Positions 19,939 to 27,141 of a stretch of DNA of 64,000 nucleotides are shown here, one piece after another. The notes under the pieces are model-generated. The model worked only from the letters and a program-made list of their open reading frames with translations. It did not search any database and was not told where the DNA came from. How positions within the stretch are numbered: position 1 is the stretch's first letter; the number at the start of each line of letters is the position of its first letter. The stretch comes from Lineus longissimus (taxonomy: Eukaryota > Nemertea > Pilidiophora > Heteronemertea > Lineidae). Location: positions 4,280,001 to 4,344,000 of the forward strand of contig NC_088321.1 in the NCBI RefSeq assembly GCF_910592395.1. The letters are read 5' to 3'. The position numbers were made by a program, and so were the translations under genes.

Positions 19939-20790
19939 TTAGTCTTCTTTATCATCACTACCTGTGATATCTAGACTTTCATCTATTGGTTTGTCACATT
20001 CAGAGACAGTCATATTTGGTGTATTCATATTTGATGCAGTCATACTCGATGTATTCATAGATGATTCCTCATGACAATGACCTAAAGTAATAAGTGTTGT
20101 TGAAGCAAGTGCAGTTAGTGCACCCATTCTCAAACTCAACCATCCAAGCCATTTATCCAACTCGTTAGTTATCAAATAATCATTTCTAAGATCATGGTAA
20201 AGATTATCTTCATCATCTATTGGTAATAACCACCTTGATAATTTAGTGTAAGCTTTAAGTACTGTCTTACCCAAAGAATCATTAAGTCTGGCAGCCATCT
20301 TTGTTTCATACATTCTATGGTGTTTTAAGATTTCTTTTTCAGTCATATTATCTAAGTCATTAAAAGTTATTTGTTTATTAAGGAAATCCTTGCTTTTACC
20401 AGTTGCAATTAAAATTTCTAAGTCTTGTTTGGCTTTAAGGCCACTATCAGTCAAATAGTTCAAATTTTGTTGATTGCTACTTGAACCTTGTTGATTGCTA
20501 GTCGGACTTTGTCCTGAGAGCATAGCTCGAGTTGATCCTAGTTGGCAACTAGAATTGACTATTCCTTGACTAGGAGTAACTAAATTTGAACTATTCAACT
20601 GCTTGTTTGAAACTTGTTGATTTGTAGAGCAGTTCTGTTGAAAGTTAGTTCTGTTTTGTTGGTAACTACCAGTGTTCTGTTGGTTAGAAGCCCCGACTCG
20701 AGCTAAGCTCTCAGGACTCATAACACCAATCTGTTTCATCTGTTGTTCAATCACTGCAGATGTCTGACTGTTCATTTGCTGATTATTCAT
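19939..20790 (-). CDS. Polinton protein with Gln/Asn-rich N-terminus, 283 aa
   Basis: Start in TTTAAATG. Residues 1-110 are Gln/Asn/Ser-rich and hold two double-hairpin repeats (GVMSPESLARV, partial, and TRAMLSGQSPT). The C-terminal half is conserved in animal Polintons: EILKHHRMYETKMAARLNDS, LLPIDDEDNLYHDL, NDYLITNELDKW and RMGALTALASTTLITLG (one possible membrane helix). Function unknown. It lies in the - strand cluster 16 bp from the first of the tandem hairpin repeats. Confidence 0.6.
   Translation of the reverse strand: MNNQQMNSQTSAVIEQQMKQIGVMSPESLARVGASNQQNTGSYQQNRTNFQQNCSTNQQVSNKQLNSSNLVTPSQGIVNSSCQLGSTRAMLSGQSPTSNQQGSSSNQQNLNYLTDSGLKAKQDLEILIATGKSKDFLNKQITFNDLDNMTEKEILKHHRMYETKMAARLNDSLGKTVLKAYTKLSRWLLPIDDEDNLYHDLRNDYLITNELDKWLGWLSLRMGALTALASTTLITLGHCHEESSMNTSSMTASNMNTPNMTVSECDKPIDESLDITGSDDKED
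20502..20530 (-). repeat. Double-hairpin repeat in the 283-aa gene
   Basis: Full copy, read as RAMLSGQSP within the Gln/Asn-rich part. A partial copy with only the first hairpin and TCAGGAC lies at 20698-20719. Confidence 0.88.
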
Positions 20791-20862
20791 TTAAAATTAT
20801 GGAAAAATGACTGTTAAGTGCAAAATGCTGTTTTCACAACTTTATTGCATCTTAACACTAGC

Positions 20863-20981
20863 TCGAGCTATGCTCTCAGGACGAAGTCCGGCTCGAGCTA
20901 TGCTCTCAGGACGAAGTCCGGCTCAAGCTATGCTCTCAGGACGAAGTCCGGCTCGAGCTATGCTCTCAGGACGAAGTCCGG
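20863..20981 (+). repeat. Four tandem double-hairpin repeats, 30-bp period
   Basis: Copies at 20863, 20893, 20923 and 20953, identical except that the third starts TCAAGC in place of TCGAGC. On - that single change is the TGA that ends the VLTF3-like gene. The array shows that the natural unit is 30 bp (ten codons). Confidence 0.95.
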
Positions 20982-22062
20982 CTGGTGTAAACTTAATACT
21001 ACTGATGCAGTTATTGTCTCTACCTGCACTGGCACTCAGTAAAACGTCAAACTGCTTGTCAATATCCTGGTCATATACCTTCTCAAATTTGTAATTCTGG
21101 AAGAAAATACTTTGAGTGAAATCATACCATAATCTCTCCAAATCATTTACTCGCTCCTTGTTGGTTAAAAAAGGTGTAAATATTACATAATCAATTTTCA
21201 TCGTTTTAAAGGCTTGGTGTAAAAATACCTTGTAGTTAATGGTGACCTTGACACCACAGTAATGCAGAAATCTTAGGAAGGCAAAGTAAACTAGTCTAAG
21301 GTCAGTGATATTCTCATCGGTTAATTGCGGTTTACCAATTGCCCTGTTAATAAATTCTATTGCAAGAAACCAGTCATATTCCCCACAGTGAAATTTAAAA
21401 AGCATGGCTTCACCATGTAACCCTTGGTTACATAACTTAGAGGGGAGAGTGTTAATACCCATTTTTAGGGCTGACTGAAGAGTACTTTCATATCTCTGCT
21501 TACTGAGGCATTTTCTGGAACTTGAAAAGCAACCATGCAAATACCATTCCACAAAGTCCTTTAAATACTTAACTGCCGATTCGGACAGCCGACTCCATCC
21601 AAGTTTTCTTAGAATACTGTCAAAGTAACGTGTCTTGTTGTCAATATTGATCTCAAGAGTTTTAAAATCATCATCGTAAGTAGTCGAATTGCAATTGGTG
21701 CAGAATTGATACTTCACAGTTTTAGCTGCGTACCTTGCTGAATTCAAGTTTTTTTGATACTCAAAAAGGGTCCACCTTTTACAATTTCTACATAATTCCG
21801 CTTTGGTGATGGTACTGGTGTCATATTCTTTCATTCTTGGCAGGACTACTTTGTGTGTCTCAGTCAGACTTCGTCTTGAGAGCATAGCTCGAGTAGGCTT
21901 ATCATCTTCTCCACTGTCATCTTTTTTATTGAATGTAGAATTTCCAGTCGGACGCAGTCCTGAGAGCATAGCTCGATCCATAACCCTAGGACGAAGGAAT
22001 CCAGTAAGATTTTCATTGCTACATTTACTAAAATAGTCTTTTAATGAAATCATCCTATTCAC
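20923..22062 (-). CDS. VLTF3-like putative late transcription factor, about 376-379 aa
   Basis: The frame can start at GTG 22062; the first ATG is 9 bp further in (22051-22053). Cys pairs C91/C94 and C121/C124 (CRNC, CTNC) form a likely zinc ribbon. The following region, with RYFDSILRKLGW, QLTDENITDLRLVYFAFL and TPFLTNKERVNDLERLW, resembles the poxvirus VLTF-3/A2-like factors of large DNA viruses, which act at late TAAATG promoters. Assignment is from motif pattern only. Double-hairpin repeats are read in frame at 21948-21976 and 21864-21892 (RAMLSGLRP, RAMLSRRS) and at the C-terminus (AGLRPESIAR). The frame is intact. Confidence 0.55.
   Translation of the reverse strand: MNRMISLKDYFSKCSNENLTGFLRPRVMDRAMLSGLRPTGNSTFNKKDDSGEDDKPTRAMLSRRSLTETHKVVLPRMKEYDTSTITKAELCRNCKRWTLFEYQKNLNSARYAAKTVKYQFCTNCNSTTYDDDFKTLEINIDNKTRYFDSILRKLGWSRLSESAVKYLKDFVEWYLHGCFSSSRKCLSKQRYESTLQSALKMGINTLPSKLCNQGLHGEAMLFKFHCGEYDWFLAIEFINRAIGKPQLTDENITDLRLVYFAFLRFLHYCGVKVTINYKVFLHQAFKTMKIDYVIFTPFLTNKERVNDLERLWYDFTQSIFFQNYKFEKVYDQDIDKQFDVLLSASAGRDNNCISSIKFTPAGLRPESIARAGLRPESIA
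21864..21976 (-). repeat. Two double-hairpin repeats in the VLTF3-like gene
   Basis: Copies at 21864-21892 and 21948-21976, both in the RAMLSG frame, in the non-conserved stretch before the Cys pairs. Confidence 0.88.
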
Positions 22063-22113
22063 TTCTATTTACATAATAATTATTTTTTAAACATTGTTTT
22101 GATAGAAGGTCAC

Positions 22114-23712
22114 CTAAGACCTTTTACGTGATTTTAAGGCTTTACGTGATTTTAAGGCTTTAACACCCTCTATTAAACCATAAATTATGGAGCTCACAAT
22201 AGCAATAACTGCTATGATCAGATGTTCAGCTAGAAAGCCAACAACTGCACCAATTGTTTTCAGGAGAAATGATACGATAGAACCGATGATTCCCGGTAAA
22301 GCCGCAGCTGATTTCTTGGCTAGTTCTTTTAGCCATTCAGCCAACTTCTTAAGACCTTCTTTTACTTTATCTGGTATTGATGGTTTTGGTCCAGGTTCTG
22401 GTGTAGGTCCTGGAGTTGGTCCTGGTCCTGGAGATGGTCCTGGTCCTGGAGTTGGTTTTACAGTTTTAGTGGCACCACTTAAAGCACTACTGATACTGAG
22501 ACCTAGAGTTGTAAATGTCATTACAACAGCTGTTATTATGGCGCTAATGGTTACACCATACGTCTTAAAAAGTAACTTTATTCTGTCCTTAAGAGGAATA
22601 GTTGAATCTGGTTTCTTTAGAACATCAACAATTAAACGTTTAATTCTTCTAGTTTGTGACTCCCTGTCATTGTCTAACCTCCATACCTTTGACTGTTCCT
22701 CATGCAATTTGTCATTTAGTTCATCTATTTGCTTTTTCAACTCTCCCTCTCTTATTATTAGATTTTCCTTTTCGTCTGAATGATCTTCTCCAGAGTTAAT
22801 TAAGTCATTTCTTAGAACTTCATTTTCTTCTCCTAGGATAGCATATTCTCTTTTTTTACTGTTAAGTTCTTCTTCTAGGCTTTCTATTTGCATGTCCTTA
22901 TCCCTCTTTACTGCAGCTAGATCATCACCAGCCTGTTTTAACCCTCTAAGTTCTCTCAAGGCATATTCAGTAAAACCCAGTGTTTTAAGTTCATCATCAT
23001 TAGAATCAATTAATTTATCTATTGGTTTGTTTGAACTGTTTACCTCATTAATTAATATGTCTGTTTGAGTGGATGCAGATTTAGGTTGACTTACTGGTGG
23101 GTCAGGTGCAATCATACCTCTAATCATGTCAGCAAATCTAGTACCAAACTTAGTCTTTAATGTGCCTTCAGCATAGAAGCTTCCATTATCCTTAGTTAAA
23201 GGAATTAACTTTATCTTTTCTCCATTTTTATCAGGATAGTCAAATAAATTTTTGTTTCCTAGTTTATCTTTTATCAAATCAAATTCAGAATTTGTCGGAT
23301 TGTAATAAAGTTTGTTACCTTTGTAACTAATGTGTGGTGAAAGATTACTCAATTTTTTCTTGTCATAATTCCAGTTTGATTCTCCCAATGCTTTATCAAG
23401 TTTATCCTCTATTGTATCGTAACTTAACTCCTTTTCCATCAATTCAGGGACAATACCTCTTACTCTTTCTGGTGTACTGAATGAAGTTTCATCAGTAAGA
23501 TTTTCACCTCCTGTGTTGTATGTTGTGCCTGGCCTTTCTGGAGTTTTACTGAATGAAGTTTCATCAGTAAGATTTTCATCTCCTGTGAGGTATCTTGTGC
23601 CGTCATCATTAAAATATTTCATCTCTCTCCAATTAGGATTAAAATCTTCATGTTCATTATCGTATTTAGGTTCGTAATAACCAATATCATAATATTCTAA
23701 TCCTTCAGCCAT
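22114..23712 (-). CDS. Large Polinton coiled-coil and membrane protein, 532 aa
   Basis: Intact. Order of parts: acidic N-terminus with two direct repeats of ENLTDETSFS (about 45-80), a conserved globular part (ISYKGNKLYYNPTNSEFDLI), a coiled coil at about 255-360, a membrane span near 385-405 (TISAIITAVVMTFTTLGLSI), a Pro-Gly linker (PTPGPGPSPGPGP) and a C-terminal hydrophobic region (LPGIIGSIVSFLLKTIG, then a second span) before a basic tail repeated twice (KALKSRK). This is one of the most constant uncharacterised proteins of animal Polintons. No double-hairpin repeat is inside it. An N-terminal fragment of a second copy lies at 44930-45237. Confidence 0.75.
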   Translation of the reverse strand: MAEGLEYYDIGYYEPKYDNEHEDFNPNWREMKYFNDDGTRYLTGDENLTDETSFSKTPERPGTTYNTGGENLTDETSFSTPERVRGIVPELMEKELSYDTIEDKLDKALGESNWNYDKKKLSNLSPHISYKGNKLYYNPTNSEFDLIKDKLGNKNLFDYPDKNGEKIKLIPLTKDNGSFYAEGTLKTKFGTRFADMIRGMIAPDPPVSQPKSASTQTDILINEVNSSNKPIDKLIDSNDDELKTLGFTEYALRELRGLKQAGDDLAAVKRDKDMQIESLEEELNSKKREYAILGEENEVLRNDLINSGEDHSDEKENLIIREGELKKQIDELNDKLHEEQSKVWRLDNDRESQTRRIKRLIVDVLKKPDSTIPLKDRIKLLFKTYGVTISAIITAVVMTFTTLGLSISSALSGATKTVKPTPGPGPSPGPGPTPGPTPEPGPKPSIPDKVKEGLKKLAEWLKELAKKSAAALPGIIGSIVSFLLKTIGAVVGFLAEHLIIAVIAIVSSIIYGLIEGVKALKSRKALKSRKRS

Positions 23713-23722
23713 AATTACTTAT

Positions 23723-25114
23723 TTATCTAACCATAAAAACAATCAATGTACCAACAACTGAGTAAAGCATGAATTTAATTGTTTCATGAGTATCATCCAC
23801 CTTCTCAACTTTGGTGTCAAGTTTAGTAGTAGTAGGAGTATTCTTTGAGGTTTCAGTTGTTTTTGGTGAATCAACATTACTCTTTGGTGTTTGACTGGTT
23901 TCGAGCTCTGCTCTCAGGACGAAGTCCGTCTTGACAGTACCAACGCTACTCTTAACTCTTATTTTCTTAGAACTATTTCCTTCCATCAGTGGTGGTGGTA
24001 AGGTCTTTTTGTGGTTAATGTCATTCTTACCGGGTTTAGCATTTTTTGGTGCTATTAAAATGTTATTATTGTAGTTATCCAGCTTACCAATAACGAGTAC
24101 CATATTTGATCCTATGACATACAATCCTGGTGCTATTACATAATCTAGTCTTGTATGAGTGTCACTAACTGCTTTTTGGTATCTTTGAATTGAAGTGGGA
24201 ATATCAGGATGTTGATTAATCGAGTCCTTTAATAGTTTGTTAAATTCCTTCTGAGCATCCAATTCTGTACCCGGTACTCCAATTATTGGTGTTCTGGTCA
24301 ACGCCTGAGCACCCAGAATACAGTAAACATATGTTCTTATTGTGTCATTCAACCTCTCTATTCTAGGATTAGAGAAACCATTTGATTTAAATATCATGAA
24401 TTGTTGATAGGTTTGACATTCATTTTGTGTAATTACATCAAATACATTCTTGTGTTGTTTCACATGATACTTAATGAAGGTATCTGGATATTTGAAATTA
24501 GCCATTCCAGCATCCCAGTCTTTACTGAACATCGGTGGCATTCTATTTTCATGAACTTGCATGAGGAAGAAATTGATTTTAGAATCATTGATGTAATATC
24601 CGGGATCAGTTATGTTCGGGTTGTAATCCGGTACACTCCATGACCTCCAACCACCGTTATTTTCAAACACCGAGAAATCGTACTCGTCTTTTAAACCAAA
24701 TTCACTCAATAACCCTCCTAGTTTCCTACGGTTAATGTTATTGTTTGTCTCATTAAAATCACTTTCACCTGGAATTGGTATCTCTAGATTCTTCATGATC
24801 TTCAATATTTGATAGTAAACATGAAACCTGTAAATTGACCTTATCAATGGATCACTGTGATTAAAGTGATCGTCTATTGAAATACCACAACCTGTTGTAG
24901 CAAACCAAACAGCCATGTTAAATTGGTTTTGGTAAAACGATAATGGATTATTTTCCAGTCGCAGACAGTCTTTCTTATTTTTCAGGTTCAAAAACCCAGG
25001 TGTTATCTTAGTTTCTTGTAGGCGGAAGAAGTTATTAGTATTAACAGTTACTTCTAAATTAAAGAAGTCATAGGTGAATTTACTTTTATGTTGATTTGCT
25101 ATTGGATAATACAT
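23723..25114 (-). CDS. Conserved Polinton protein with C-terminal anchor, 463 aa
   Basis: Start in ATTAAATG; stop 11 bp before the 532-aa start, so the two genes follow each other closely. Conserved blocks: YPIANQHKSKFTYDFFN, AVWFATTGCGIS, IRSIYRFHVYYQILKIM, TYVYCILGAQALTRTPI and RLDYVIAPGLYVIGSNMV, followed by a Ser/Thr/Lys-rich stretch and a terminal membrane helix (residues 446-463). I recognise it as a recurring Polinton protein of unknown function; a tail-anchored virion or entry-related role is only a guess. One double-hairpin repeat at 23902-23930 (DFVLRAELE) lies in the low-complexity part. A fragment of a second copy lies at 41543-41700. Confidence 0.7.
   Translation of the reverse strand: MYYPIANQHKSKFTYDFFNLEVTVNTNNFFRLQETKITPGFLNLKNKKDCLRLENNPLSFYQNQFNMAVWFATTGCGISIDDHFNHSDPLIRSIYRFHVYYQILKIMKNLEIPIPGESDFNETNNNINRRKLGGLLSEFGLKDEYDFSVFENNGGWRSWSVPDYNPNITDPGYYINDSKINFFLMQVHENRMPPMFSKDWDAGMANFKYPDTFIKYHVKQHKNVFDVITQNECQTYQQFMIFKSNGFSNPRIERLNDTIRTYVYCILGAQALTRTPIIGVPGTELDAQKEFNKLLKDSINQHPDIPTSIQRYQKAVSDTHTRLDYVIAPGLYVIGSNMVLVIGKLDNYNNNILIAPKNAKPGKNDINHKKTLPPPLMEGNSSKKIRVKSSVGTVKTDFVLRAELETSQTPKSNVDSPKTTETSKNTPTTTKLDTKVEKVDDTHETIKFMLYSVVGTLIVFMVR
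23902..23930 (+). repeat. Double-hairpin repeat in the 463-aa gene
   Basis: Loop TCT instead of TAT, which avoids a TAG in the DFVLRAELE frame, as at 17516-17544. Confidence 0.9.
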
Positions 25115-25266
25115 TTAATTTACTTGAATTTTTCCTTGAATTTTGGATAATGAAGACAGTAAAAAGGCCATTTATTTTAATGGAATAACCCATTGAGCTC
25201 TAGTATTCCCTCACCATTTCATTGACCATTTCATTGCAACGCTTCACTGGGAAACTCATGAATGAT
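25115..25266. other. Polinton right subterminal spacer
   Basis: About 150 bp between the last gene and the right repeat. No motif like the left-end palindromes. Confidence 0.4.
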
Positions 25267-25396
25267 AGAATATATGTATTGCGGTGGATGGTTCTTTGGG
25301 GGTTGTAGGCTAATTTGGGGCAAAAGACCTTACAGGTCTTTTGTCAAAAGGGCCTAAAACATAACCTAGTTCCTACCACCGCAATACATATATTCT
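25267..25396 (-). repeat. Polinton 1 right terminal inverted repeat, itself a palindrome
   Basis: Reverse complement of 7896-8025 apart from the hairpin apex and one other base. The apex triplet is TAC on + at both ends, so the tips are in opposite orientation relative to the repeat. Confidence 0.9.
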
Positions 25397-25402
25397 ACTC
25401 TC
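25397..25402. repeat. Polinton 1 target-site duplication, right (ACTCTC)
   Basis: Same as 7890-7895. Confidence 0.9.
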
Positions 25403-27141
25403 TCCGCCTCACGTTTGATTGGAAATGCCCCCAAGCTCAGGATGATAGGCCTACTTTTTCCTATTCCGTTGGGTGATGAGTCAACCGAACGTAATCACGA
25501 CGCCAACGGAGGTTCTTCGAATGCATTGCGAAAGTGACGAAATCAGCGCCTCTAGTCTCAAGATTGCGAAATGCCCCAATTCATTTGTCGTAATATAACC
25601 ATCGGGACGAAATGGATTCTACCAGTAACAATAATGATACAGGTAATAGCATGGTTAATGAAGATTTAGCAGGCATCAATATTATTGTGAAGTTTTCTTT
25701 ACATAATCGACATTGGCGGCGTTTGGCCAACCAAACCAGCCAGCCCCTTTCGGTACAGCCTGCATACAATGTCAATAACATAGGCCTATGCACATGATGC
25801 ATCGAATGTAACTGAAATGAAATGCATGAACAGCAGGCAGCTGCTGTGCAGACTGACAGAGGTATAAAGTTATTTATGGACCCTTGACATTTAATAATAA
25901 GCGGAATCTTGATTTGTTTGCTTGTTTCACCTAGTACTATAGGAGATGGGTAGGCCTATTACTAGTATTGGTATTATTATGTTATGTTAGGTGAGCACAC
26001 TCACTGACACTCACACTCACGGGCCATCATGGCCATGGCCATGCAGACACAGTGACAGTGTGGGCTATTATAAATCACATAAACTGTGAGATGCAAACTT
26101 GTGATATCGCGATATGGGTAGGTAATCATTAAGTGCATCTCACGGTTTATTATAAGCCCACAGTGTGACGACAATCACAATTGAATAATGTCGATGCCAA
26201 AATCATGAAATGCGAGTATCGTATAGCAAGGCTATAGTTTTGTCCAAGTTGTTATGTAATCTTGGAAATCTGGACTTTTACTACAGCAAATACATTACAG
26301 TCATAGGCTTACTCTGATGAGTCTGAAAAGGTTCCCTTCAAACTTGGTACATGTGCAAACAAAATCGACATTTGGATTGTGGAAAAAAAGGATGCAACTG
26401 TGACTCTTTCCCGTTTCCCTCTCTCTGCAACCAAACAATGGAGAGAATAAAGTTTTAATCCTTCTCGTATTGTTCTGGACACTCTCCACGCATGCGAGGA
26501 GTTTGGTCAGGGTCTTTCTCGAAACTGTCTATTGTACTGCCACAGCGTGAGAAGATGATGGTATGGTACAAATGTAGATAGCCATGGTATCTAGCACTGC
26601 ATTTACAGAAGCTTAGCAGCCCACCAGGCCTTCATGTAGGCCTACCGGTACATTGATTTAGTTAATGAATTATGAGTGACTTCCTCACGCACGCTGTTAT
26701 TGTAACTGAACCACTGAGGACCAGGAATGGTTATTAAAAGTGGACCCACAATGATTATGATGACAGTACAGTACTGCCACTTTTTAAAGGGTAATTAAAT
26801 AAGCGCCATGTCTGCATGACAGAAATAGTAAAATGGGGATACAATACAAAGCAGACCTGGCGATATATTATCGTGCAATGTTAGCATCATTGGGAATTGC
26901 CATTCTGAATTTTAACTTCTTCATCTTTGCGAAAATTCTGGCTGCATAGCAGCCATCTTTGAAATCTTTTTTCTGATTTCATTGCCAATGGTTGTATGCA
27001 GAGGTACAACTAATACCCAAAAGATTGAGGAGCAGATACACTGCCACTATTAAAAAGTGACTGACAATAATCTTCAGATTGTGGCATGTGACCTCTTTGC
27101 TAGACCGTCTGACCCAGATTTGTTTGCCTTCTCTTTTACAG
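25403..27141. other. Element B sequence, no clear gene
   Basis: A short frame MDSTSNNNDT at 25612 ends in a good donor (AG, GTAATA at 25643), but its phase does not fit the next exon at 27142, so it is not joined here. An inverted pair TGGGCTTATAATAAACC-like / GGGCTATTATAAATCAC lies around 26062-26160. The rest is unassigned. Confidence 0.35.

Larger units (their letters stand above)
7896..25396. mobile_element. Polinton/Maverick 1 (17,501 bp)
   Basis: Bounded by 130-bp terminal inverted repeats starting 5'-AG, and by a 6-bp duplication ACTCTC. The contents are the Polinton set: DJR capsid remnant, penton-like protein, A32-type ATPase, retroviral-type integrase and protein-primed DNA polymerase B. 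Left-half genes are mostly +, right-half genes mostly -. Lesions in capsid, polymerase, integrase and one small gene mean that it cannot move or form particles by itself. Other frames are intact, so decay is recent. I find no adenain-like protease. Confidence 0.95.

Noticed and set aside
22187-22783. 198-aa frame opposite the 532-aa gene
   Set aside because: Shadow frame of the coiled-coil and Pro-Gly coding sequence on the other strand.
9891-23930. Double-hairpin repeat as a hammerhead or other ribozyme
   Set aside because: No conserved ribozyme core such as CTGANGA with GAAA; only two short stems with 3-nt loops are visible.
9891-23930. Double-hairpin repeat as a CRISPR array
   Set aside because: Copies are dispersed or directly tandem at 30 bp with no unique spacers.
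25612-25642. First exon MDSTSNNNDT for the chromodomain gene
   Set aside because: Good donor site, but the phase (1) does not match the phase-0 exon at 27142.
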